Shown here in pieces: positions 6,185 to 13,951 of a DNA stretch of 13,951 nucleotides. Source of the DNA: CAYLSO01 sp964386525 (GTDB lineage Bacteria; Eisenbacteria; RBG-16-71-46; DASYSL01); contig CAYLSO010000178.1 of NCBI GenBank assembly GCA_964386525.1, positions 1 through 13,951 on the forward strand, written 5' to 3'. Made by a program: the position numbers and the translations under genes. Under the pieces are notes generated by a model, which was not told the DNA's origin, ran no database searches, and saw nothing but the letters and a program-made list of their open reading frames with translations. Within the stretch, counting starts at the first letter, position 1; every line of letters starts with the position of its first letter.

Positions 6185-7213
6185 CTATCGACTCGGACTG
6201 CGGCCGGGATCACCGGGGCAGGCACTGGGGGGTTCCGATGCGCTGCCGACAGCGGACCGCCGCAAGATCTCCAGAGCGGCCGCGAAGTCGGTGGGCGGCG
6301 GGGCCTCCAGGCGGAGCACGCCGGCGGTCTCGGGGTGGCGAAACTCGAGCCGCGTGGCATGCAGCGCCTGACGCGGCAGAACCGCAAAAATCGCATCTAT
6401 CAGTCTACGAACGGTCTGCGGAAGGTTCAAGGCCCTTCTCCGGCCTCCCCCATAGACCGGATCGGCCAGCAACGGGTGCCCGATGTGGCTCAGGTGGACG
6501 CGGATCTGGTGGGTGCGCCCGGATTCCAGGGCACACTCGAGGTGGGCCGCCCAGCCGAAGGGCTCCAGAACCCGGTAGCGCGTCGCCGCGGGCTTGCCCC
6601 GCTCGGTCACCGCCATGCGCTGGCGGTCGACGGGGTGGCGCCCGACGGGAGCCTCGACGCGCCCACTGGCGGCGCGCGGCGTGCCCCACACCAGCGCCTC
6701 GTAGGTGCGCGCCACCTCGCGGCGCGCGATGGCGGCGACGAGCCGTAGGTAGCAGGTCTCGGTCTTGGCGACGAGCAACAACCCCGACGTGTCCTTGTCG
6801 AGACGGTGCACCACTCCCGGGCGCCCCGCCCCGCCCACCGTGGCGATCTGCGGCGCGTGGTGCAGCAGGGCGTGCACGAGCGTGCCGGTGCGCACGCCGG
6901 CGCCCGGATGCACGACCAGCCCGGGCGGCTTGTTCACCACCAGCAGGTGCTCATCCTCGTGCACGATGTCGAGGGGGATCGCCTCGGGGGCCAGCGTCGA
7001 CGGCTCGGCGTCGGGCAGCGTGACGTCGAGGCGCGCGCCCGCCACCGCCCGGTCGCGCGCGCGCACCGGGCGGCCGGCGGCGCGCACCAGCCCGGCGGCG
7101 ATCAGCTTCTGGAGACGCGAGCGCGAGAGGTCGCTCCAGCAGGCGGCGAGCACCTGGTCGAGCCGGCGCCCCGCCTCCTCTGCGGTGACGAGGTGCTCAC
7201 GCTCTTCGGGCAT
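6185..7213 (-). CDS. rluD: RluA-family 23S rRNA pseudouridine synthase, RluD type
   Basis: 342 residues. An N-terminal S4 RNA-binding domain (about 5-65, RRLDQVLAACWSDLSRSRLQKLIAAGLV) is followed by the RluA catalytic domain. HRLDKDTSGLLLVAK (136-150) holds the catalytic Asp139; VVNKPPGLVVHPG (92-104) and SGRTHQIRVHLSHIGHPLLADPVYG also fit. RluD modifies three uridines in helix 69 of 23S rRNA; that exact specificity is inferred from domain layout and the lspA neighbour. I chose ATG 7213, which overlaps lspA by 17 nt, because the longer upstream frame is an antisense-like Arg/Ser-rich sequence. The ribosome site is weak, again suggesting coupling. The C-terminal 25 residues are Pro/Ser-rich and not conserved. 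Confidence 0.95.
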   Translation of the reverse strand: MPEEREHLVTAEEAGRRLDQVLAACWSDLSRSRLQKLIAAGLVRAAGRPVRARDRAVAGARLDVTLPDAEPSTLAPEAIPLDIVHEDEHLLVVNKPPGLVVHPGAGVRTGTLVHALLHHAPQIATVGGAGRPGVVHRLDKDTSGLLLVAKTETCYLRLVAAIARREVARTYEALVWGTPRAASGRVEAPVGRHPVDRQRMAVTERGKPAATRYRVLEPFGWAAHLECALESGRTHQIRVHLSHIGHPLLADPVYGGGRRRALNLPQTVRRLIDAIFAVLPRQALHATRLEFRHPETAGVLRLEAPPPTDFAAALEILRRSAVGSASEPPSACPGDPGRSPSR

Positions 7214-7793
7214 CGTCGCTCGGCGGGACGGCGGCCTCCGGCGGCGCGGCGGCCGGCAACGCCGCGACGGCCTGGGCGGCGGCGACTTCCGCCGGCCCCA
7301 CGACCTCGCCGTCGCGCGGGCGCGGGCGCGCCAAGAGGATCTCCGCCGCCCACAACAGCACGCCCACGGTGATCGCCGCGTCGGCGAGGTTGAACACCCA
7401 CCAGCGCAGCCCGCCGACGCCGACGTCGATGAAGTCCACCACCGAGCCGTAGCGCAGGCGGTCGAAGAGGTTGCCGAGCGCACCCCCCAGGATGAGGCCG
7501 AGGGAGACGGCGTGCGTCCAGCGCCGCGAGGTGGGTCGGAACGCCAGCCACAGCACCGCGGCCAGCGCCACCAGGCTCACCCAGGACAGGCGAATGCCGC
7601 CGCCCGGAAGGAGCCCGAAGGCCACGCCGGTGTTGCGCACGTAGGAGAAGCGGAGGAAGTCGCCGAAGATCTCGCGGGTGTGCACATCGGCGAAGGCGCC
7701 GAGCACCCAGCGCTTGCTGAGCCAGTCGCACAAGAAGACGGCCCCGGCCAGGGTCCAGAGGAACCCGGCCGGGGCCCGATGCGAGTCCCGCAA
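7197..7793 (-). CDS. lspA: Lipoprotein signal peptidase LspA
   Basis: 198 residues if the TTG at 7793 is used. LspA is the inner-membrane aspartyl peptidase that removes the signal peptide of lipoproteins ahead of the lipidated Cys. Four helices and all family motifs are present: DWLSKRWV (23-30), VRNTGVAFGLL (52-62), GGALGNLFDRLRYGSVVDFID (103-123, Asp120) and VFNLADAAITVG (133-144, Asp138); the two Asp form the catalytic pair. The frame is open back to 7916, but that extension lies within the dksA-like gene and is polar, and it has no ATG or GTG close to the first helix. TTG 7793, 5 nt after the preceding stop, is therefore the best start, though without a good Shine-Dalgarno site. About 45 extra Ala/Pro-rich residues follow the last helix. 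Confidence 0.92.
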   Translation of the reverse strand: MRDSHRAPAGFLWTLAGAVFLCDWLSKRWVLGAFADVHTREIFGDFLRFSYVRNTGVAFGLLPGGGIRLSWVSLVALAAVLWLAFRPTSRRWTHAVSLGLILGGALGNLFDRLRYGSVVDFIDVGVGGLRWWVFNLADAAITVGVLLWAAEILLARPRPRDGEVVGPAEVAAAQAVAALPAAAPPEAAVPPSDDARRA

Positions 7794-7798
7794 GACGA

Positions 7799-8641
7799 TC
7801 AGCGCGAGCGGCCGATCTGGGCCCGCTCTTCCTTCAGTTTGCAGTTGATGCAGAGGCGGGCGTTCGGCACCACCTCGAGGCGCTCCGCGCTCACCGGATT
7901 GCCGCACGACTCGCACTGGCCATACTCGCCGCCGTACAGGCGGCGCAGCGCGTCGTCCACGTCGAGCAGCGCGCGGCCTTCCGCCGAGGCGAAGTGGAAC
8001 GCCTTCTCGCGCTCCATCGCGTCGGTGCCCACGTCGGCCATGTGGAACGAGTAACCCGAGAGCTCGCCGCTGGTCTCGCGCAGGCTGCGCTTGAGGACGT
8101 TCTTCTCCAGGTGGCCCAGCTCGCGCAGCAGCCTCTGGCGCTCGCCGAGGAGCAGATCCTCGAAGCGCTTGAGATCCTTCTGCGTCAGCGCCGGCATGCG
8201 TGGCGCGGGGTGGCGCGGGGCGCTTCCGTCGCGGCCGGGGACGGTCTCGCGAGGCGGCACGGCGGCGAGCGACGGCCGGGCGGTCCCGGACGCGGCCGGC
8301 TTGGCGGACGCGGGCGGCTTGGCGGTCGCGGCCTTCGCGACCGGCGGCTTGGGCGCGGCGGCCTTCGCGGCCGGCGGCTTGGGCGCGGCGGCCTTCACGA
8401 CCGGCGGCTTGGGCGTCGCAGCCCTGGGAGCCGCGGGCTTGGAAGCCGTAGCCTTGGGAGCCGCAGCCTTGGGAGCCGCAGCCTTCGCGGCGGCCGCCTT
8501 GAAGACGGCCGGCTTGGCGGCGATCGCCTTGGCCGCGGGTGGCTTCGCGGCGGACCCGCCCGCCGGGGGGCCGGCGGGGGTCTTCTTGGCGGTCGTCGTC
8601 TTGGTGCTCTTGGCCTTGGTGTCGCCCTTGCGCGTGCTCAT
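7799..8641 (-). CDS. DksA/TraR zinc-finger protein with histone H1-like N-terminal tail
   Basis: 280 residues. Residues 1 to about 148 are a low-complexity tail of Ala, Lys and Pro (KAAAP, AAKPP units), like histone H1 or AlgP-type tails that bind DNA. Residues about 150-235 form a DksA-type coiled coil with the acidic tip MADVGTDAMERE. The C-terminus is a C4 zinc finger, CESC (243-246) and CINC (264-267), in the usual LYGGEYGQC...RLEVVPNARLC context. DksA-like proteins enter the RNA polymerase secondary channel and adjust initiation; the tail suggests added nucleic-acid contact. The ATG at 8641 has AAGGAC 7 nt upstream. It begins the second block of the operon, just before lspA. DksA itself usually lacks such a tail; the protein could be a TraR/YocK-type relative. 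Confidence 0.9.
   Translation of the reverse strand: MSTRKGDTKAKSTKTTTAKKTPAGPPAGGSAAKPPAAKAIAAKPAVFKAAAAKAAAPKAAAPKATASKPAAPRAATPKPPVVKAAAPKPPAAKAAAPKPPVAKAATAKPPASAKPAASGTARPSLAAVPPRETVPGRDGSAPRHPAPRMPALTQKDLKRFEDLLLGERQRLLRELGHLEKNVLKRSLRETSGELSGYSFHMADVGTDAMEREKAFHFASAEGRALLDVDDALRRLYGGEYGQCESCGNPVSAERLEVVPNARLCINCKLKEERAQIGRSR
8331..8420 (-). repeat. Three tandem 30-bp units inside the H1-like tail
   Basis: Units 8331-8360, 8361-8390 and 8391-8420 are near-identical 30-mers (GCCTTCGCGACCGGCGGCTT plus GGGCGCGGCG on the + strand), encoding a ten-residue AAKAAAPKPP-like repeat. A related 15-bp unit (GCCTTGGGAGCCGCA) repeats with variation at 8421-8480. Since the period is a multiple of three, copy-number change would leave the zinc finger in frame. 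Confidence 0.8.
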
Positions 8642-8698
8642 GAATAGGTCCTTGCTATCGGTTCACTGCGCCCCGTCATGACCTCGAAGCACTCACTA

Positions 8699-8723
8699 CC
8701 GCCAGACCGTTATCGTCTGGCGG
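8699..8723 (-). terminator. 9-bp hairpin between the phosphorylase and dksA-like genes
   Basis: CCGCCAGAC (8699-8707) pairs exactly with GTCTGGCGG (8715-8723) around a 7-nt loop. Outer bases TCACT (8693-8697) and AGTGA (8728-8732) can extend it. It begins at the phosphorylase stop codon. There is no U-run, so it may be an attenuator or an mRNA-stability element rather than a full terminator. I see no convincing promoter in the 60 nt between it and the dksA-like start. Confidence 0.5.
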
Positions 8724-8725
8724 CT

Positions 8726-9604
8726 TCAGTGACTTGAGGCGGCTTTTGGGGCCTCGTCCAGCCGCGCGGCCACGGCGCTGATCAGCCGGTCCAGCACCGG
8801 GGCCGCACACCCCGCCACTCCCAGCAGCCTTTGGATGTCCACCGGTTCGAGCCGGTCCGGAAGGCACATATCCGTGACAACCACGAGGGCCAGCACGCGC
8901 ATGCCGCCGTGCACGGCCACCAGGTCCTCCGGAACCAGCGACATGCCGACCACGTCCGCCCCGAGCTGGCGCAGGAAGCGGTACTCGGCGGCGGTCTCCA
9001 GATTCGGTCCCGCCACCCCGACCAGCACGCCCTTCTGCAACCGGATGCCCGCGGCCAGCGCCACCTTGTCCGCCAGCCCCACGAGGGCCCGGTCGTAGGG
9101 CTCGCTCATGTCCGGGAAGCGCGGGCCGAGGGTGTCGTCGTTGGGGCCGATGAGCGGGTTGTCGCCCATCAGGTTCACGTGATCCACCACGGCCACGATG
9201 TCGCCGAGCCCGTAGAGCGGGTTCATGCCGCCGACCGCGCTGGTGGCGATGAGGGTGTCCGCACCCAGAGCGCGCAGGACACGCACCGGGAACGTCACCT
9301 GCTTCATCGTGTAGCCCTCGTAGTAGTGCGCGCGGCCGCGCATCACCGCCACCGGCCGCCCCGAGAGCCGGCCGAACTCGAGCTCGCCGGCGTGCGACTC
9401 CACGCCCGACACGGGGAAGTGCGGGATCTCCTCGTAGGGCACCACCGTCTCGACGGTGAGCGCCTCGCCGAGCGACCCCAGGCCGGTGCCGAGCACCACC
9501 CCGGCGCGCGGCACCAGCGCCGTCCGCCGGCGCAGGAACTCCACCGCGTCGGTGATCTGGCGCTTGAGCTCGCTCGTGGCCGGCTTCTGCGTCCCGGTGG
9601 TCAT
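8726..9604 (-). CDS. punA: Purine nucleoside phosphorylase, trimeric class
   Basis: 292 residues, usual for the PNP-I/MTAP family, which splits purine nucleosides with phosphate for salvage. Visible motifs are VVLGTGLGSLG (36-46) for phosphate, GRAHYYEGYTMKQVTFPVRVL (from 90), TSAVGGMNP (121-129), and VAGPNLETAAEYRFL with GADVVGMS (197-222), where Glu203 and Met221 match the purine- and ribose-binding residues. The base-specificity Asn of 6-oxopurine enzymes (human Asn243) is Asp245 here (VVVTDMCLPD), as in methylthioadenosine phosphorylase. Adenosine or methylthioadenosine is therefore a possible substrate. The ATG overlaps the DUF167 stop (ATGA, 9601-9604), with GGGAGG upstream. A hairpin closes the block. 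Confidence 0.93.
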   Translation of the reverse strand: MTTGTQKPATSELKRQITDAVEFLRRRTALVPRAGVVLGTGLGSLGEALTVETVVPYEEIPHFPVSGVESHAGELEFGRLSGRPVAVMRGRAHYYEGYTMKQVTFPVRVLRALGADTLIATSAVGGMNPLYGLGDIVAVVDHVNLMGDNPLIGPNDDTLGPRFPDMSEPYDRALVGLADKVALAAGIRLQKGVLVGVAGPNLETAAEYRFLRQLGADVVGMSLVPEDLVAVHGGMRVLALVVVTDMCLPDRLEPVDIQRLLGVAGCAAPVLDRLISAVAARLDEAPKAASSH

Positions 9605-9894
9605 CCCTTCGCGTCCTCCCTCGTCCCCAGCCGGCGCACCCGCTCGGCCGGCGCCGCCACTTCCACGATCTTGTCGCGCGAGGCGGGTCCGGCCACCAGC
9701 GTCACGTCCCGCCGGTCCACGCCCAGCTCCCGCGCCAGCAGCCGTACCAGGGCGTCGTTGGCGCGGCCGTCCTCGGCCGGCGCGGCGATGCGCACCTTGA
9801 GCCGGCCGTCGGCCATCCGCCCCGCGACCTCGGTGCGGCTCGCCCCCGGGCTCACCCGCACGACCAGCCGCTCGCGGTTCGCGCCGCTTCCCAT
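9601..9894 (-). CDS. yggU: DUF167 family protein YggU
   Basis: 97 residues. The family consensus is clear: LVVRVSPGASRTEVAG (10-25), RLKVRIAAPAEDGRANDALVRLLA (31-54), then a stretch ending SRDKIVEV. It is a small cytosolic alpha/beta domain; no biochemical role is established that I know of. The ATG at 9894 follows GGGGCAG. It lies 37 nt after yggT and overlaps the phosphorylase start by four bases. The yggS-yggT-yggU order is widespread in bacteria and supports the call. Confidence 0.92.
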   Translation of the reverse strand: MGSGANRERLVVRVSPGASRTEVAGRMADGRLKVRIAAPAEDGRANDALVRLLARELGVDRRDVTLVAGPASRDKIVEVAAPAERVRRLGTREDAKG

Positions 9895-9931
9895 CTGCCC
9901 CGCCGCGGCCGCACCCGGCGCCGGCCGCCCG

Positions 9932-10228
9932 TTACAGCTTGGCGGCCAGGTCCCGCAGCGAGCTCACCAGGAAGAGATCGGTGAACTGGAGCAGCAGGAT
10001 CGCCAGGAGCGGCGAAAGGTCGATGCCCAGCGTGTGCATCGGCACCAGCCGCCGGATGGGCTCGAGGATGAAATCGCTCGCCCTCGCCAGGGTGCGCACG
10101 ATGGGGTTGAACGGGTCGGGCCGGACCCAGGAGAGCAGCGCGTGGATGAGGACCACGAACGTGTAGATGATCAGCACGTTGTGCAGCAGCCACGCCACCG
10201 CGGCCAGCAGGTTCCCGACGACGAACAC
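9932..10228 (-). CDS. yggT: YggT family inner-membrane protein
   Basis: 98 residues, one YggT repeat. Two hydrophobic helices flank the conserved loop: about 8-33 (LAAVAWLLHNVLIIYTFVVLIHALL) and 70-89 (LSPLLAILLLQFTDLFLV). Between them is SWVRPDPFNPIVRTLARASDFILEPIRRLVP, the family signature (SW..P....P....L...T...L.P.RR..P). Proposed roles in osmotic tolerance or envelope growth are not firmly shown. The GTG start at 10228 has GGAGGA upstream. It lies 22 nt after yggS. Confidence 0.92.
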   Translation of the reverse strand: MFVVGNLLAAVAWLLHNVLIIYTFVVLIHALLSWVRPDPFNPIVRTLARASDFILEPIRRLVPMHTLGIDLSPLLAILLLQFTDLFLVSSLRDLAAKL

Positions 10229-10250
10229 CCGACTTCCTCCCCGTCCCCGC

Positions 10251-10985
10251 TCACTGCACCCGCGCCGCCGAGCGCGGCCCGAACAGCGCCGTGCCGACGC
10301 GCACGATGGTCGCGCCCTCCTCGACGGCCAGCTCGAAGTCGCCGCTCATGCCCATCGAAAGCTGGTCGAGCCGCCAAGCCGAGAACGCCCGCTGCGCCTC
10401 GCGCAGCCGCTCCGCCAATCCGGCGTACGCCTCGCGCACGCGCCTCTCGTCCTCGCTGAGCGGCCCCACGGTCATGAACCCGCGCGGCTCGAGGCACGCG
10501 AGCCCGACGAGCCCGGCGAGCGTCTCGAGGGCCCGCTCCGGGGGCACGCCGAACTTCGTCGCCTCGCCGCTCGTGTTCACCTCGACGAGCACGCGCAGGC
10601 GGCGGCCGGCCTCGCCCGCGCGCCGGTCCAGCTCGCGCGCCAGCTCCGGCGAATCCACCGACTGCACCCAGTCGAAGAGCGCCGCGGCGGCCTTGGCCTT
10701 GTTCGACTGCAGGTGGCCGATCAGATGCCACGTGAGCCCGGGCCGCAGGTCGGCGAGCGCGTCGATCTTGCCGCTCGCTTCCTGGACCCGGTTCTCTCCG
10801 AAATCCACCAGGCCCTGGTTCGCGGCATCGCGTAGCCGCTCGGCGGGCACCTGCTTGGAGGCTCCGATCAGCGTGACCCCGCCCGGGTCGCGCCCGGTCC
10901 GCGCCGCTGCGGCCGCGATGCGCCCGCGCACGGCGCCGAGCCGTTCCGCAAAGCCCCGCAGGTTAATGCCTTCGTCGCCGGCCAT
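10251..10985 (-). CDS. yggS: PLP-binding protein YggS (PLPBP family)
   Basis: 244 residues. YggS/PLPBP keeps pyridoxal phosphate and amino/keto-acid pools in balance and is a single-domain TIM barrel with no known catalytic activity. The Schiff-base lysine is Lys44 in LIGASKQVP (39-47). FGENRVQEA (62-70), WHLIGHLQSNK (86-96), VNTSGEATKFG, LSMGMSGDFELAVEEGATIVRVGTALFG near the C-terminus all match. The ATG at 10985 follows AGGAGG by 7 nt. It leads the yggS-yggT-yggU-phosphorylase block and is 107 nt from the photolyase stop. That gap holds a weak GGCCGG/CCGGCC hairpin (11058-11080). Confidence 0.95.
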   Translation of the reverse strand: MAGDEGINLRGFAERLGAVRGRIAAAAARTGRDPGGVTLIGASKQVPAERLRDAANQGLVDFGENRVQEASGKIDALADLRPGLTWHLIGHLQSNKAKAAAALFDWVQSVDSPELARELDRRAGEAGRRLRVLVEVNTSGEATKFGVPPERALETLAGLVGLACLEPRGFMTVGPLSEDERRVREAYAGLAERLREAQRAFSAWRLDQLSMGMSGDFELAVEEGATIVRVGTALFGPRSAARVQ

Positions 10986-11092
10986 GCAAGGCCCTCCTGA
11001 GAACTCTCTGAAGCTCCCCTGCGGCCGTCCCCGCCGCCGCCCCGAGCCACGGAATCGGGCCGGCTACGGGCCGTCCGGCCACCCCGCAGCCC

Positions 11093-12562
<1,470 letters not shown>

Positions 12563-12689
12563 CGGATCTCCCGTCGAGTGGCACCTCGACCTGCGGCCCC
12601 GCATGGGCGGCCTCGCCCGTCCACCGCCGGACCGGCCGACAATGTAGCCCCCCCGGGGACGTCACGCCCAATGAAGCCTTCACGGCGTC

Positions 12690-12784
12690 CTGGCTGGGGC
12701 CATAACCCTATATCAAACAATGAGGTTAGTCTATTGAACAAACTTGAACTTGAAGCATTTTTGTACGTCATCTAATTTTGTCCC
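12690..12784. promoter_or_regulatory. AT-rich divergent control region of tetR and the photolyase gene
   Basis: About 95 nt stand out as AT-rich in a very GC-rich window. On the + strand TTGAAG (12750-12755) and TAATTT (12773-12778) are 17 nt apart. The same bases also read TTG-N20-TAATTTTG, close to the Bacteroidota consensus TTTG-N19-TAnnTTTG. The predicted transcript start is at about 12785, the first base of the tetR ATG. TTGAAC occurs twice just upstream (12734-12739, 12744-12749), a possible repressor contact. No equally good promoter is seen for the photolyase gene on the other strand. Confidence 0.5.
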
Positions 12785-13420
12785 ATGTCCAATCACGAAA
12801 CGTCCCAGAGCGACCACGCGCCGGTCGAGCAGTCGCGCCGCGAGCGCAAGAAGGACGAGACGCGCCACCGGATCTTCCACGCCGCCATCGAGCTCTTCCG
12901 CGAGCGCGGCTTCGAGAGCACCACCGTGGACGACATCACGGAGCGGGCCGATGTCGCGCGCGGGACCTTCTTCAACTACTTCCCGCGCAAGGACTCGGTG
13001 CTCGCCTTTCTCTCGGAGACCCGCCTGCTGGCGGCCGAGGAGAGCGCGGCGGCGCTGCTCGCCGACAAGCGCCCGGTCCCCGACAAGCTCGTGGATCTCT
13101 ACCTCGCCAACGCCGCGCCCTACGAGGAGCACCCCGAGCTCTCGCGCTACGTGCTGCTCGAGCTGATGGGCCGCGCCTTCGCCCCTTCGGAGGAGATCGG
13201 CCTGCGCTGGCAGGAGCAGATCGTCCGCCTGGTCCGCCAGGGCCAGCAACGCGGCGAGCTGCCGCGCCAGCAAGACCCCGTGCGGCTGGAATCGCTGCTC
13301 ACCGGGATCCACTTCGCCACGCTCTACCAGTGGGCCTGCCTCTGCCCGCAGACGCCTTTCCCCCTGCCCGACGAGCTGCGCTACCGCCTGCAAGTCGTGC
13401 TGAAAGGGCTCCGGCGATGA
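12785..13420 (+). CDS. TetR-family transcriptional regulator
   Basis: 211 residues, normal for the family. After a polar N-terminus (1-20), RRERKKDETRHRIFHAAIELFRERGF (18-43) is helix 1 of the DNA-binding domain, STTVDDITERADVARGTFFNYFPRKDSVL (45-73) the helix-turn-helix with the typical FFNYFPRKD end. The rest is the helical ligand and dimer domain, variable as expected. There is no Shine-Dalgarno site before the ATG (TAATTTTGTCCC), and the promoter lies so close that the mRNA is probably leaderless. The stop overlaps the next start (ATGA, 13417-13420), so it is co-transcribed with the TolC-like gene and probably represses its own operon in response to a toxic compound. Confidence 0.93.
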   Translation: MSNHETSQSDHAPVEQSRRERKKDETRHRIFHAAIELFRERGFESTTVDDITERADVARGTFFNYFPRKDSVLAFLSETRLLAAEESAAALLADKRPVPDKLVDLYLANAAPYEEHPELSRYVLLELMGRAFAPSEEIGLRWQEQIVRLVRQGQQRGELPRQQDPVRLESLLTGIHFATLYQWACLCPQTPFPLPDELRYRLQVVLKGLRR

Positions 13421-13951
13421 GTTGCGCCCCGGTGGCGGCCGCCGTGGCCGCCGCGCTGCTGGCGGTGGCGCCGGGCGCGGCCGCGTCCGCTCCCGCGCCA
13501 CCGGACTCGCTGCGCCTGGCGCTCGAGGAGGCCGTCGGGCGCGCGCTGGAGCGCGGCGAGGAGATGCGGAGCGCCCGCGCCTACGTGAGCCAGACCGCGG
13601 GGCTCGTGCGCCAGGAGATGTCGCGGGCCCTGCCACAGATCACCGGCAGCCTGACCTACGACCGCAAGCTCAACAGCATCTTCGAGGGGGCGACCTCCGA
13701 CACCTCGGTGCTCGGCGACATCCTGGCCAACAGCCCGTTCGCCGCCGAGAACTCGTGGACGGCCGAGCTCTACGGCGAGCAGCTGCTGTTCTCGGGCGGC
13801 AAGGTGCGCGCCGCGCTGGGCGCCGCCAAGGCGGCGAACCGCTCGGCCCGGGCCGCGGAGCAGGAGACGGCGGGCGACGTCACCTTCGAGGTCACGCGCG
13901 CCTACTACAACGCGGCCTACACGCTGCGCCTGGTGGAGATCGCCCGCGGCA
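13417..13951 (+). CDS. TolC-family outer-membrane efflux protein, N-terminal part
   Basis: 178 complete codons are visible; the frame is still open at the window end. A signal peptide (MSCAPVAAAVAAALLAVAPG, Ala-rich, cleavage near residue 25) is followed by DSLRLALEEAVGRALERGEEMRSARAYVSQTAGLVRQEMSRALPQITGSLTYDRKL. This is the typical start of an OEP repeat: an amphipathic helix with ALExAVxxAL, then an R.xxLPQIxxS beta strand. QLLFSGGKVRAALGAAKAA (about 126-144) is the family's second conserved block. Such proteins form trimeric channels through the outer membrane for RND, MFS or ABC exporters. An adaptor and a pump gene are expected just beyond the window. ATGA overlap couples it to tetR. 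Confidence 0.92.
   Translation, partial: MSCAPVAAAVAAALLAVAPGAAASAPAPPDSLRLALEEAVGRALERGEEMRSARAYVSQTAGLVRQEMSRALPQITGSLTYDRKLNSIFEGATSDTSVLGDILANSPFAAENSWTAELYGEQLLFSGGKVRAALGAAKAANRSARAAEQETAGDVTFEVTRAYYNAAYTLRLVEIARG

Noticed and set aside
8331..8480. Regular repeats resembling a CRISPR array
   Set aside because: The units are directly adjacent, without unique spacers, and are in frame within a coding region.
8091..8681. Ala/Gly-rich + strand frame with repeats
   Set aside because: It mirrors the tandem repeats of the H1-like tail; the opposite strand encodes the complete DksA-type zinc finger.
12731..13636. 301-codon minus-strand frame over tetR and the TolC-like gene
   Set aside because: It is antisense to two well-supported genes; the Arg/Pro-rich beginning and lack of a ribosome site mark it as a shadow.

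Overview
The window is very GC-rich (about 70% by eye) and comes from a bacterium with a strongly GC-biased third codon position. It looks like a chromosomal housekeeping region with a small accessory flank at the left and the start of an efflux operon at the right. The outer-membrane efflux gene and the lipoprotein signal peptidase point to a Gram-negative cell envelope. One promoter resembles the Bacteroidota -33/-7 type. Two cysteine-bearing secreted proteins, one ending in dockerin-like repeats, would fit an uncultured member of the FCB group; Candidatus Eisenbacteria is my best guess, held with low confidence.

Layout, left to right. Positions 1-604 hold no intact gene. A stretch at 238-544 on the + strand looks like a frameshifted secreted-protein gene: high GC at the third codon position moves from one frame to the next near 340-366. 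Two minus-strand monocistronic genes follow, at 605-1294 and 1517-2230. Each has a signal peptide, a strong Shine-Dalgarno site followed by a near-identical CACCAATGA start context, and a long perfect GC-rich hairpin downstream. The second has a recognisable sigma70-type promoter at 2448-2477 and a leader of about 210 nt. Positions 2231-2736 hold this promoter and leader, plus terminator-like hairpins for the operon to the right.

From 12562 back to 2737 every gene is on the minus strand. In transcription order they are: class II photolyase; yggS, yggT, yggU (DUF167) and purine nucleoside phosphorylase, ending in a hairpin at 8699-8723; then a DksA/TraR protein with a histone H1-like tail, lspA, an RluD-type pseudouridine synthase, an RsbW-type ATPase, ruvX, mltG, larE, a DUF3098-like two-helix membrane protein and tRNA-Val(UAC). 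Gaps in the second block are 31 nt or less and several genes overlap, so it probably forms one long operon. The UAG stop codon of its last protein gene is also bases 8-10 of the tRNA.

From 12785 the direction changes. A TetR-family repressor, apparently translated from a leaderless mRNA, overlaps by four bases (ATGA) a TolC-family outer-membrane efflux gene that runs off the window end. This looks like the start of a self-regulated efflux operon.

I do not see a clear new defence or mobile system. The points most worth a second look are the stop-codon/tRNA overlap, the leaderless TetR promoter, the paired secreted-protein cassettes, the Asn-to-Asp change in the phosphorylase, larE outside a lar operon, and the frameshifted remnant at the left edge.
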